From Actinocrispum wychmicini (lineage in GTDB: Bacteria > Actinomycetota > Actinomycetes > Mycobacteriales > Pseudonocardiaceae): a stretch of 64,000 nt of DNA. The DNA lies in the NCBI RefSeq assembly GCF_004345645.1, contig NZ_SLWS01000004.1, forward strand, positions 62,001 through 126,000, in the 5' to 3' direction. The notes under the pieces are model-generated. The model was not told where the DNA came from. It searched no databases and saw only the letters and a program-made list of their open reading frames with translations. The position numbers and the translations under genes were made by a program. Shown here piece after piece: positions 37,501 through 45,871 of the stretch (its first letter is position 1; each line of letters opens with the position of its first letter).

Positions 37501-38321
37501 CGCAGATCTGCCGCAGCGCCGAATCCCTCATACCGCTGGATCAATGCGGCAGCGAGGTTGGCGTGCAGTTTCGCCTGATAGGGAGCGGTGGGGTCGAGTA
37601 GTTCGACCGCGCGGCCCGCCAACGCCACAGCACCGTCGGCGTCTGACAGCTCCCGGCTGTGACGGTATCGGACAGACAGCGCGGTAGCCGCCCCTGACAT
37701 CCGTACTGGCAACTGTGACGCGCCGGGCGGCGTGCGTTCCACTGCCACCAACGCCATATCGATCATCCGATCAAGATCGGCAGCGTCCCCTTCGTGCCGG
37801 TAGCGCTGTTCACACGCCATGGCCAGATCGAGTAGGACGTCCGGTAGCTCGTCCGGCGGGGTTTCCAGAGAGATGAACTCCGTTACAACTGTCTCCAGAA
37901 TATGGATACAGGCATTGGTCAATTCCGCGCTCGACGCCCGCGCTGCCACCATGAGGAGCGCGGTGGCGCGGTCAGCAGCGCACTGCGGCGTGTCTTCGGT
38001 GCGTCCGGGATCATCCTGAAACGCCTTCTGCAGCGGAAATGGAACATATTCCGGACTGTGGGCGAACAACGGAGCGAACATAGCTGCCGCAGCTTGCAAG
38101 TCGATGTCCGTCCCCCGCGATGACTCGAACCGGCGCCAGTAGTACCACCCGGCGGCTACAAATGCTCGCGGCAAAGTGTCAGTCAACGCCTTCACCACGA
38201 CGGAAGCGGCAAGCCGATCGGTGACATCGTTGTGCAACTCGTCTTCCACCCCGTCCTGCCAACGCTCGCCGGAGATGAGGACGGCCAGCTTCTCTACAGG
38301 TTCCGGTTCCACGGTACTCAT
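34599..38321 (-). CDS. TPR-CHAT protease with full CHAT domain
   Basis: The 1240-aa protein starts at ATG 38321 (AGGGGG four bases before it). A helical TPR-like solenoid (about 60-870) carries repeats such as DADGAVALAGRAVELL and NLGVALIEQAE. The C-terminal CHAT domain is complete: PRLWLCPTGLLSFLPLHAAG, then catalytic His1109 in HFACHA and Cys1149 in LSACSTA, then ALWPVYDRHA. CHAT proteases are caspase-like and act in regulated cell death and defence by cleaving a partner. It is the middle gene of a three-gene minus-strand set with an XRE-membrane protein upstream and an XRE-nucleosidase protein downstream; either could be its substrate (inference). Confidence 0.88.
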   Translation of the reverse strand: MSTVEPEPVEKLAVLISGERWQDGVEDELHNDVTDRLAASVVVKALTDTLPRAFVAAGWYYWRRFESSRGTDIDLQAAAAMFAPLFAHSPEYVPFPLQKAFQDDPGRTEDTPQCAADRATALLMVAARASSAELTNACIHILETVVTEFISLETPPDELPDVLLDLAMACEQRYRHEGDAADLDRMIDMALVAVERTPPGASQLPVRMSGAATALSVRYRHSRELSDADGAVALAGRAVELLDPTAPYQAKLHANLAAALIQRYEGFGAAADLRSAVAAAETAVQTGANYAGQSARLTQWCYALRRLAELNDDRNSLEVALDAAVEATGLDKESPEPQIALGSILTSKYAFDKNAETAEVAVDAARRGVELTSPQDPERSRRLSVLCLALRSLSEATRATGPLDEAIRAGRVAVELLPDDHRDLVPRRIALGVVLQARYDLAGGVADLVEAGVQFRRALESCTSEAPDRAACLDNLGLNLRIQALRTGDPAELDQAIAMAREAVQATPPGHQDSPSRLNNLGVALIEQAELSGGSEYADEAARVLRDAARTDRPERLEYLANLASVLLLITARNAGPAGDMPLLDEAQEVAEAAVVGGSAAAHSVLGAVLLARFERSNAAADLSAALNSARAAVTAARTTGVPELGHYLSNLAGLLVLQLDLDLVEGSADELVAVAREAVDVEQNQIADQARRLVHLAIALRRIDDLRGAQDSRAETIRHCRTAAHQLSAPVPVRIRAAAEWAHAAVSAGDWATAHTALRLAVGLLDRLAPRNLKRDDQQRLLADLPGLAVDAAACAVRDADARTALDLLEQGRCVLLGQALDTRVDLSDLAAHSPRDAAEFIRLCTLLESTDGDPQAAARRKSSAMELTDLIERIRRSGLNDFLRPFTVDPATDGADGPIAVFNVSRYGSDALVLTSDGVTRVPLPDATPASVRGQTRLFLAAVEQGTDEVAEDDLSTVLSWLWEAVVGPVVTHLGFGARTDDEAPFPRLWLCPTGLLSFLPLHAAGHAATPGGTLLDYVVPSYTASVRALRHARRKRPLESAGTPRALVVEMQETDDDVILPGVRVDAALLGELLPEQVTRLSEQAATASAILESLTHHHWVHFACHATTDLIDPSRSSMAVVGSLDIAALGRARLDTAELAYLSACSTAQTTPPLADEAIHMASAFQLMGYRHVIAALWPVYDRHAATIATQVYSDIVPAWPQAKDSPVALHAAVRALRRIWSKYPSVWASYIHIGC

Positions 38322-38670
38322 CGTGCCCCCTGTCACACTTGATCTCCGCTTGGGCGTCGTTATCCCAGGTTCTACAGGGCCCGGAGCACCGATCTTGACG
38401 AGGCCGCCGGTGGGGCGCCGAGCAGGCTTGGCTCCCGTACTCCACACCCGTGTGCCCACATCAGACATCCGCCCCTAGAGACTGCAGTCCCACGTTGTAT
38501 ATGTACCTCAAGACATGGACCACGCTGGCGGTTCCTCTCACGCATACGACCGGGCACAGGTTGGAAACTGCCGACCGATCCACAGTTAGAGCAACCCCAT
38601 GTCGTGGTTACGCCATCTGACGACGGTGGGCAAAATCGCGTTCCGGTTCCTCGCCAGTTTGTTGAGGGAG
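38322..38670. other. Intergenic region upstream of the TPR-CHAT gene
   Basis: About 350 bases lie between the membrane XRE gene and the CHAT gene, both read leftward. No gene is supported. A TTGAGG...TACAAC pair on the minus strand near 38490-38510 could be a promoter for the CHAT gene, but the spacing is uncertain. Confidence 0.35.
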
Positions 38671-40044
38671 TCAGTCGGTGTGCTGGTCTTGAATCAATGG
38701 TTGAAGAGTCGCGAGAGTCTCGGCCAGTTCGGCGGCCAGTTGAGTATCTCGATGGCGCATCGAGCCGTGTCCGAGCCGGACACCAGCGATCGCCATACCG
38801 CACACCAAGACAATCGCGCCGACCGCGACGCCAACCATGCGCGGTAACGGGTGGCCGGCCAGTACAAGTTCGACAACCACGATGAGGACGAGTCCGACTG
38901 TGCCGACAGCCCACACCGTGCCCAGTACGGCGGCGCGGGCATGGTCCTCGGCCAGCCACTGCCGCAATGGCCGGGCCGCCTGGCGCAGGAGGGTCGCATG
39001 GGCGTCGCTGAGAGCCTCATACTCCTTCGTGACCTGATCTTGGCGCGCCGGAGATCGTGGTCGCCGCCATTCTGGCGATCCGGTCAATCTGTCGTAGAGT
39101 CCCTGCGCGGCCCGTCGCCAGACAAACGCCTCGGGTTTGCCATCTCGGCGCCAACCGGCTACCACCCCTGGCACACCAGCAGACCGTGCGGCACGGTCGA
39201 TCCGGTATCCGCGCATGCCGGCTCCCGCCGCCCACCACGCGACAACCCCGGCGATTACCAGGGGTAGGTAATCATGCCAGGGAGCAGGCAGCCCAGCGGC
39301 GGCGTACCTGATTCCCACGTAGCCAACAGCAACCATCAACAATGCCAACACCGCGCCGCGGAGCACGTATTCTAGACCCGTCTGTGTACTCGCCTTTCGT
39401 TCCACAACCAAGAATGCCCGAGTCAAGACTCTGAACAGCAGCGACGCCACTAGCAGATAGCAGCCGACGAACACGGACAAAACCGCGACCGGGCCGAGCA
39501 GTGTTGGCGACAACGTGGCGGGGACCAGAAGCACCGTGCCCAGCAATCCCATCAAGGCTATGGCTGACCAAATCGCCATGCGTCGAACCAGCACCGGAAA
39601 CCGCACTTCACAAATCGGACGAGAACGTGGCGGCGGCGCCGACAACGGCCGCACCATACGATCGTCGGTGAGCCACTCGGCCTCGGCGGGTAGGGCAGGT
39701 ACGTCGATAGCGCTGCCGGTGCCACGAGGGCTTAGGCGGAGACGATCACGCAATATTTCCAGCGCCGCGTACTCGCGTAACAGCACCTGGCGGTGTTCGT
39801 TCTTGATGACCTTATCGATGTTCCAGACCGCGATGCACTGATCGATATAGGGAATGACGAGCCTTTCCGACGGAACTCGCTCGCCGATGCCTCGCTCGAG
39901 GTCGGACACCTTCCTGCCGCTGTAGCCGATCCTGTTGCCGAGATCTTCCTGGGTCAGGCGTGTCTTCTTGCGCAGATCTTGCAGTAGACGGCCAAACCGG
40001 CCCAAGGCTTCGCGCCAGGGGTCTGGAGGCAAGGACATGGGCAC
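38671..40044 (-). CDS. XRE-type HTH protein with six membrane segments
   Basis: The 457-aa protein starts with MPMSLPPDPWREALGRFG, close to the MPMSQPPAPDPWKHAL start of the XRE-nucleosidase protein, followed by an XRE HTH (LTQEDLGNRIGYSGRKVSDLERG). Residues 150-280 hold four hydrophobic segments and 370-425 two more (WAVGTVGLVLIVVVELVLAG; VAVGAIVLVCGMAIAGV). A basic loop and a helical stretch lie between. An HTH joined to a membrane pore-like part is a plausible effector released or activated by CHAT cleavage; this is inference. Its promoter holds the operator sites at 40066-40143. Confidence 0.78.
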   Translation of the reverse strand: MPMSLPPDPWREALGRFGRLLQDLRKKTRLTQEDLGNRIGYSGRKVSDLERGIGERVPSERLVIPYIDQCIAVWNIDKVIKNEHRQVLLREYAALEILRDRLRLSPRGTGSAIDVPALPAEAEWLTDDRMVRPLSAPPPRSRPICEVRFPVLVRRMAIWSAIALMGLLGTVLLVPATLSPTLLGPVAVLSVFVGCYLLVASLLFRVLTRAFLVVERKASTQTGLEYVLRGAVLALLMVAVGYVGIRYAAAGLPAPWHDYLPLVIAGVVAWWAAGAGMRGYRIDRAARSAGVPGVVAGWRRDGKPEAFVWRRAAQGLYDRLTGSPEWRRPRSPARQDQVTKEYEALSDAHATLLRQAARPLRQWLAEDHARAAVLGTVWAVGTVGLVLIVVVELVLAGHPLPRMVGVAVGAIVLVCGMAIAGVRLGHGSMRHRDTQLAAELAETLATLQPLIQDQHTD

Positions 40045-40065
40045 CCGTGCTGCACCTCCCTTCTG

Positions 40066-40143
40066 CCGGAAGTTCCGGAGGATTGTCCCGCACCAGGTCC
40101 GTCGTCTGCGGTAGCGCCTCGTGTTCGCCTGAATTCCGGAGAA
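40066..40143. promoter_or_regulatory. XRE-type operator sites
   Basis: CCGGAAGTTCCGGA (40066-40079) is a palindrome next to the start of the XRE-membrane gene. 40126-40143, read on the minus strand as TTCTCCGGAATTCAGGCG, matches 27259-27276 at 17 of 18 bases. They probably bind the XRE proteins encoded in this region, giving autoregulation and cross-control. Confidence 0.6.
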
Positions 40144-40299
40144 CGCACGATACCCGTGACGCCGGTCGGATCATTTCCGCTGGTCATGCTGCACCCGCCC
40201 CCGAACAAGCCGCGCAGCCAGTTAGGTTGAGTCGGCCATGGCCGCGGTAGGCTGGCTCGTCGCTGCCTCACCAACCCGCCCACCGGTGCCGAGTAGTCG

Positions 40300-40425
40300 T
40301 CAAGGCTCGCGTTCGCACATGTCAACGGTCTCGGCGATCGCCTGGACAAGACCGTTCAGGTCTTCGTCTGTGGTCGAGTTCCAGAGATCGGCGATCTCGG
40401 TTAACACGACGCGAGTGCCGGCCAT
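40300..40425 (-). CDS. Small hypothetical protein
   Basis: A 41-aa frame (ATG 40425) starts 10 bases after the stop of the RNase H gene on the same strand. The sequence (EIADLWNSTTDEDLNGLVQAI) would form a compact acidic helix pair. The ribosome site is weak (AGGA very close to ATG). No family is known to me; it could be translated by reinitiation. Confidence 0.35.
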   Translation of the reverse strand: MAGTRVVLTEIADLWNSTTDEDLNGLVQAIAETVDMCEREP

Positions 40426-40435
40426 TATCCTGCGC

Positions 40436-41182
40436 TCAGCCGAAGAGGTCGGGTTCTGTGCTGGTCTGCGGCAGGTGTTTCTTGCACAGCCCGCCACCGG
40501 TTGCGGTCGTGCACCGCTGGCCATTGTGTTTCGGCGCACCGCACTGGACGGCTGGATCGTGCAAGTGACACAGGCCGGACGGGCGGGCGTTGTTCGGGCA
40601 GGGCTGGCCTTTGAGGGTGACCTCGCGGCAGCGTTGGACAGGTGGGGTATCGGATCGCTCGGTGCGCGTCGTGTGGCCTGGTGTGATGGTTCGTCGTGAT
40701 GGTTGAACGACGGTTGTCCCGGTGATCTCCTCAAGTCCGCTGACCGCTAATCGGTCCGCGCGTTCGTTTTCCGGATGTCCGGCGTGTCCCTTGATCCACA
40801 CCCATTCCACCTTGTGCCGCTCAGCGGCCGCAGCCAGTCGCTGCCACAGGTCAGCGTTCTTGACCGGGGTCTTCCCGGAGGTTTGCCAGCCGTTGTTCTT
40901 CCAACGGTCCATCCACTGCGTGATGCCGTTGCACACGTAGGCGCTATCGGTGTGGAGCCGTACGACCACCGGTCGTTTCAGACTTTCTAGCGCCATGATC
41001 GGGGCAGTTAATTCCACGCGGTTGTTGGTAGTTTCGGTGGCCTCGCCGCCGTAGAGCTCCTTTTCGTGGACACCGTAACGCAGCACAGCGCCCCAGCCGC
41101 CGGGGCCAGGATTGGGGCTGCACGCGTCGTCGGTGTAGATCTCCACGATCTGGCCTGACCGCTCCGTCTCGTCGTCTACCAC
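40436..41182 (-). CDS. rnhA: Ribonuclease HI with C-terminal double zinc-finger-like domain
   Basis: The 248-aa protein has RNase HI in residues 10-150 with all four acidic residues: Asp18 (YTDDACSPNPGPGGWG), Glu57 (TTNNRVEL), Asp79 (HTDSAY) and Asp143 (GHAGHPENERAD). It removes RNA from RNA-DNA hybrids. Beyond it are two tandem Cys-Cys-Cys-His units (Cys184/194/204-His207 and Cys213/223/232-His235), a short presumed zinc-binding module seen in phage and mobile-element proteins. Chromosomal actinomycete RNase HI proteins usually lack this tail. On the element it may help plasmid-type replication or R-loop removal. A likely promoter lies just right of 41182, close to the disrupted gene at 41238. 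Confidence 0.9.
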   Translation of the reverse strand: MVDDETERSGQIVEIYTDDACSPNPGPGGWGAVLRYGVHEKELYGGEATETTNNRVELTAPIMALESLKRPVVVRLHTDSAYVCNGITQWMDRWKNNGWQTSGKTPVKNADLWQRLAAAAERHKVEWVWIKGHAGHPENERADRLAVSGLEEITGTTVVQPSRRTITPGHTTRTERSDTPPVQRCREVTLKGQPCPNNARPSGLCHLHDPAVQCGAPKHNGQRCTTATGGGLCKKHLPQTSTEPDLFG

Positions 41183-41290
41183 GGTGCCACTTTATCGAGT
41201 GAGGTTGACGCAGCGGGACCTTACGAGGACAGCGCCCGTGTGGAGGCCGGCCTATGACGCTGAGGGTGAGATCCGTGGTGATCTGCCGGA

Positions 41291-41298
41291 GATCGCAA
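41291..41298. repeat. Target-site duplication, left copy
   Basis: GATCGCAA occurs here and again at 42760-42767. Eight bases is the usual target duplication of IS256-family elements, and the reading frame of the host gene is continuous across the joined copies. Confidence 0.75.
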
Positions 41299-42759
41299 GA
41301 GCAATGCTTGATACCTGTGGATCGGCCGGGAAGGGGCGTACCTTCCCGGTGATCAGCTAGGTCACTCAAGCAAGGCCGACGTTGGCGCGTCGGTTGGGAA
41401 GGCACGCCCATGCTCACCGTAGTCCCTGGCGATGATTCCAACGACGAGGGTGGTGCCGCGCCGGCACCGGCGGGTTCGTTGATTGACGAGATCGTGCGGG
41501 AGGGTGCCCGGCGGATGCTGGCCGAGGCGTTGCGGGCCGAGGTGGACGCCTACATCTCGGCGTTCACCGGTGAGCTCGACGAACAGGGCCGCCGACTGGT
41601 GGTCCGCAACGGCTACCACGCCCCGCGGGAAGTGCTGACCAGCGCGGGTGCGGTCGAGGTGACCGCGCCGCGAGTCAACGACAAGCGCACCGATCCTGAC
41701 ACCGGCAAGCGCCAGCGGTTCTCCCCGGCGATCCTGCCGCCGTGGGCGCGCAAGACCCCGAAGGTCACTGAGGTGCTGCCGCTGTTGTATCTGCATGGGC
41801 TGTCCACGGGCGATTTCGTGCCCGCGCTGGGGCAGTTCCTCGGCTCGGGCAAAGGCTTGTCGGCGCCGGTGATCACCAAGCTGACCGAGCAGTGGAAGGC
41901 CGAGCAACACGCCTTCGCCCAGCGCGGCCTGTCTGATCTGGACTACGTGTATCTGTGGGCCGACGGCATCCACGTCAACATTCGCTTGGAGGAACACAAA
42001 CTCTGCCTGCTGGTCCTGATCGGCGTCCGCGCCGACGGCCGCAAGGAGTTGGTCGCGTTGGCTGATGGCTACCGCGAATCCACTGAGTCGTGGGCGGATC
42101 TGCTGCGCGACGCCGCCCGACGCGGGATGCACGCCCCGGTCCTCGCGGTCGGCGACGGTGCCCTCGGGTTCTGGGGCGCGTTACGCGAGGTCTTTCCCGA
42201 CACCCGCGAGCAGCGCTGCTGGTTCCACAAGATCGGCAACGTGCTGTCCGCGTTGCCCAAGACCGCGCACCCTGGCGCGAAGAAAGCCCTCGTGGAGATC
42301 TGGAACGCCGAGGACAAACGACACGCCCTGGTGGCAGTCAAAGCTTTCGATGCCGCCTACGGCACCAAGTTCCCCAAGGCCGTCGCGAAGATCACCGATG
42401 ACACAGAGGAACTGTTGGCGTTCTTCGACTATCCGGCCGAACACTGGGTGCACCTGCGCACCACGAACCCGATCGAGTCCACCTTCGCCACTGTCCGCCA
42501 CCGCACCAAGGTCACCAAAGGACCCGGCTCCCGCGCCGCCGGGCTCGCGATGGCATTCAAGCTCATCGAGTCCGCACAAGCCCGCTGGCGCGCCGTGAAC
42601 GCGCCCCACCTCGTCGCCCTCGTGCGAGCAGGCGCCCGCTTCGACAACGGCAATCTGGTCGAACGACCCGAGGACCACGCTCCACAAACAGCCGCCTAAA
42701 AGATCTTCATCCACAGGTCTTGACTATTGCTCACTCCTTGCGTTGCAACCGTCTGCGAC
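41299..42759 (+). mobile_element. IS256-family insertion sequence
   Basis: The element is about 1.46 kb with one transposase gene. Imperfect inverted repeats lie at 41299-41322 and 42709-42732 (19 of 24 bases agree, including GAGCAAT at the outer edge and ACCTGTGGAT at the inner edge). The left repeat abuts the target duplication. On the right 27 further bases lie between the repeat and the second GATCGCAA, so the right end is either longer than the repeat or carries extra sequence. Confidence 0.75.
41410..42699 (+). CDS. IS256-family (mutator-type) transposase
   Basis: The 429-aa protein is full length for the family. The DDE residues are visible in context: Asp in YLWADGIHVN, Asp in AVGDGALGFWGAL and Glu in TTNPIESTFATVRHRTKVTKG. 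It cuts and joins its own element through a circular intermediate. Start ATG 41410 lies 110 bases inside the left end. There are no internal stops or frameshifts, so it is probably active. Confidence 0.93.
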   Translation: MLTVVPGDDSNDEGGAAPAPAGSLIDEIVREGARRMLAEALRAEVDAYISAFTGELDEQGRRLVVRNGYHAPREVLTSAGAVEVTAPRVNDKRTDPDTGKRQRFSPAILPPWARKTPKVTEVLPLLYLHGLSTGDFVPALGQFLGSGKGLSAPVITKLTEQWKAEQHAFAQRGLSDLDYVYLWADGIHVNIRLEEHKLCLLVLIGVRADGRKELVALADGYRESTESWADLLRDAARRGMHAPVLAVGDGALGFWGALREVFPDTREQRCWFHKIGNVLSALPKTAHPGAKKALVEIWNAEDKRHALVAVKAFDAAYGTKFPKAVAKITDDTEELLAFFDYPAEHWVHLRTTNPIESTFATVRHRTKVTKGPGSRAAGLAMAFKLIESAQARWRAVNAPHLVALVRAGARFDNGNLVERPEDHAPQTAA

Positions 42760-42767
42760 GATCGCAA
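42760..42767. repeat. Target-site duplication, right copy
   Basis: This is the second copy of GATCGCAA. It is placed so that its ATC-GCA codons are in frame with the downstream reading frame, exactly as in the left copy. Confidence 0.75.
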
Positions 42768-44395
42768 AGGTGACGGCCGTCGGTGCTGACGAGGGGCCAG
42801 CGGGGTACGGCGACTTTGAGGTCGCCAACAAGGCCATCCCTCGCGAGAATCTGCCGACTCTTGCCGACATCGCCTGGAACCGCGTGCAAATTGCGACGAT
42901 CGCGGCCATGTCGGGTGAGATGTCTGCCACCGCCCGTCTCATGGCTGAGGCTGCGGTCGTCGACCGCCTAACCGCCGTAGTGGCCGCCTTCCTGGCTCAC
43001 TGGATCCGCGGCGACTATGACCGCACCACGCCGCCTGCAGCTGCTAGAAGGGCCCATACTCGGCTGATCACTCTCCAGCAGGACAGCGCCGCACTATCGT
43101 CACCGGTTCTACCAGTCAGTCTCGGTGTGCAGCTGCGGCGTTACGCAGACCCACGCGTGGCGCCTGACCTGCCGCCAACCTTCAATTCAGCTGATCTTGC
43201 CCGCGCGGTCATCACCAATCTCGTGCCGCGTTTGCTCCAGCCCTTCGGGGCTTTCATGAGCATCGCTGCCTTCACCGGCACGCTGCGGAAACAGATCGAT
43301 CAGCTTGACGCGCGGCCAGACTGGACGCTCATCGCTGATCCACCGCACGACCAGCTTGCCGCGCTTGCCGCGCTCATGGGCGAACTTCATGATGTTCTAG
43401 CCGAAGTCGGAGCAAGCGAGGACGAGCAGCCTTCCCTGGGCCGTCTGCGCCAAACCGCGACTAGTCCTACCCCCTTGGCGGCTGCCGCGGCCGCAGCGCA
43501 ACAGGCGGCTACTGAGCGAACGACCATCATGGCAAGCCGTTTGCATCAGGCGCTGGCCGAAATCGTCGACTCGCTGCCGGTTCGCACGCAGGTTGTCACT
43601 CGCGCCAGTGACGATCGCTATGGTGTCGCCTGGCCGCCGCAGGACTTCGCTGTTGTGGCGCGCTCAGATAGTTTGTCCGCCATCATCCAGCTGATCCCGG
43701 CCGCGCAACGAGCTCGCGGCAGCGTGCTGCCGCTGGCCGCCAGCCTCACCCTTCTCGGTGTATTGGGGGATCAGCTGGCCGCTCCGTTGACCTATCAGGT
43801 CCACGAGCAGCGTCTGCTTCCTAGACTGGACCACGTGGATGGGTGGCAGGTGCATGTCGGGCTTCCGCTGCTCGCTGCACCGACCTACACGGCCGCGATC
43901 GAGGCAGAGTCAGCACTGGTGACCCTGTCAGCCCTCAATCTGCTCCGCGAGCGTCGCAGCCTTTGCCCCACTGAACAAGAATTTGCTGATCGGGCGGCTG
44001 CTCAACTACAAGACGCGCTCCGTCACTTGGCAAACACGGCGAACGCCGCGACAGAACCGCCACCAGCCAACGAGGAGACATCGGGACCGATCTCGCTCAC
44101 GGAGACGGCGTTCTCGACCCTGCCAGGCCAAGCTTTCGCGGTCATCTACGACTGGTACCGGGGCGTTCAAGCGGAAGTCCGTGCCGTAGAGGGGGAATTC
44201 GGCGCTACAGTCCCGGCAGGGCCTGCGGCTACCAATCCTGGCAGTTTCGCCCAGCGTGTCACCGCATCGGCTCGCGGAGAGGACGAGGAGCTAACCAACA
44301 CGATGACCATCCTCCACCTTGTGCTCCTTGCCCACGATGTCGATCCCAACCAGGCACAAGAACTTATGGTCGAGTGGACACGTCAAGGCAGTTAG

Positions 44396-44780
44396 TGCGC
44401 CTAAGCACGATTCAAGCCTGGCGAGAATCCCACTACCAACACGGAAATGACCCTCGTTAGGGCGTTCGTGACGGCACTCGGTGCGGTCTCCGTACAGAAG
44501 GATGCGTCTGCCCATGAGTACTCACTGTGTAGGCGGTGGCAGGCTTGAACCGGCGGCCGTTGCTGGAGGCTGCGCTGTCAGGTGGAGGTTGCAGGGCCGG
44601 GTGGCCGGCACACAGGCCAGATCGGGGCTTATAGCGAGAACGACCGACCGCTCGTTGGGTAGAGAATGGACGGGGTGGCGATGCTGGCTGCGTGTTGGCC
44701 TTCGGTCGATTATTATGCGACACCCAGCGCCAGGTGCGGTCATCCGTACCTGGTCTGGCGGACTTCCGGCGGGACACGGG
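44396..44780. other. Gene-free interval
   Basis: 385 bases lie between the convergent ends of the interrupted gene and the DUF2637 gene. No gene, repeat or strong hairpin was recognised. Confidence 0.4.
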
Positions 44781-45653
44781 TCACCCAGGTTGGTGTGGAC
44801 CTGGCGGCGCATTGTGTGCCGGCCCATGCACGGTGGCAGTAGGTTGGCGTCCGCCGTCGCCAGGCGCACTAGTGCTGGTGTGGCTGTTCGCCAGCAGCGC
44901 GAAGCCGCACACCACCATCAGCCCATCAAGGACCAGCGGCCTGACCGCGGCCGCCATCGGGCCGTAGTGCCAAGCCAGCAGCACGTCCCGCAGATGTCCG
45001 TAGGAGATGACCGCCGAGCCGACCGCCACCGCCCCCGCGCCGCCGAAGCGCGCCAGCCCCCAGCCAAGGCCCTTGGGCCAGCGGATACGCGAGAGGGCCT
45101 CTACCGCGAGCATCAGCCCAACCGGCCACACCGCCGCTCCGACCTGCGGCGCGATTCCCGGTGACCAACCAGTTGGTTCGTGTCCGGCAGCAAGCCAGGC
45201 GTGCAGCACGTTCGCCGCGATGGACATTGCCGAGCCGAACACGAACCCCGCCCACGCAACCAGCCGTCCGCCCGGCGGGACCGATGTTGGCGTCCTGGTG
45301 ACCGATCGGCCACCAGGGGCGGCGGCCTGGTCTGTTGCTGGCGGGGTCACGTCGCTTTGGCCACCAGCATCGGCGGCCACCCCGTTCACCAGGCCGCCGC
45401 CGGCCGTCTGCCAGTCGGTCGCGCCGGACTGCCCCATGGGCCACCCATCAGTGTCGCCGGCATGCTGAACGTCGAGTTCTCCAGCACTGGTGGTCTGCGT
45501 CGCCAGTTCCGCCAGGGCCTTGCGCACCGCGTGGTCGGTGGCCCCGGTCAACCGCACCAGCGTCGGCCGCCCAGGCGTTGGCTGGCCTGCCCGCCGCGCG
45601 GTTTCGATCGCCTGGCGTACCTGGGTCGCCAACTCTGCGTTTGGTGTACTCAC
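44781..45653 (-). CDS. DUF2637 (SpdB-like) membrane protein
   Basis: The 290-aa protein starts at GTG 45653 with GGGAGG six bases upstream. The N-terminal 60 residues (ATQVRQAIETARRAGQPTPGRPTLVRLTG, then HAVRKALAEL) look like a small DNA-binding helix bundle. A polar linker follows, then a four-segment membrane domain typical of DUF2637: SAMSIAANVLHAWLAAG, WPVGLMLAVEALSRI, VAVGSAVISYGHL, LVLDGLMVVCGFALL. Such proteins are encoded on actinomycete plasmids and AICEs, some linked to plasmid spreading. It is the last of four minus-strand genes that begin beside attR. Confidence 0.8.
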   Translation of the reverse strand: MSTPNAELATQVRQAIETARRAGQPTPGRPTLVRLTGATDHAVRKALAELATQTTSAGELDVQHAGDTDGWPMGQSGATDWQTAGGGLVNGVAADAGGQSDVTPPATDQAAAPGGRSVTRTPTSVPPGGRLVAWAGFVFGSAMSIAANVLHAWLAAGHEPTGWSPGIAPQVGAAVWPVGLMLAVEALSRIRWPKGLGWGLARFGGAGAVAVGSAVISYGHLRDVLLAWHYGPMAAAVRPLVLDGLMVVCGFALLANSHTSTSAPGDGGRQPTATVHGPAHNAPPGPHQPG

Positions 45654-45871
45654 TGGCGGCCTCCCGCTGCCTCGACGGTGGACGGATGGCAGCGCAGGCA
45701 TCTGGTCGACTGCGTCCGTTCGGCGTTGAGCCACAGCACCCGTGCCGAGACTGGATCGTCGGGCCGGGCATCGCACTGGCCGCACGGCGGCGGCAGCGGC
45801 GAGCGCGCCCGGGGCGCGCGCTCGCGCGTGGGACGGTTCCCTGGATGGTTAAGGACGGTTCGGGGGCAGGC

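Larger units (their letters stand above)
41238..44395 (+). pseudogene. Unknown gene interrupted by the IS256-family element
   Basis: The 5' piece (41238-41298) starts at GTG with GAGGA eight bases upstream and reads MWRPAYDAEGEIRGDLPEIA. The 3' piece (42760-44395) continues in the same frame from the repeated GATCGCAA. Removing the insertion and one repeat gives a protein of about 562 aa. The 3' piece alone could be read from GTG 42770 (about 541 aa). It is Ala-rich and mostly helical with no motif I recognise, no signal peptide and no clear membrane segment. The truncated form may still be made, perhaps from the IS, but the native start is lost. Confidence 0.7.

Noticed and set aside
44481..45164. 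Long plus-strand frames opposite the DUF2637 gene
   Set aside because: Arg/Pro-rich translation typical of antisense frames in GC-rich DNA; the minus strand encodes a clear membrane protein.
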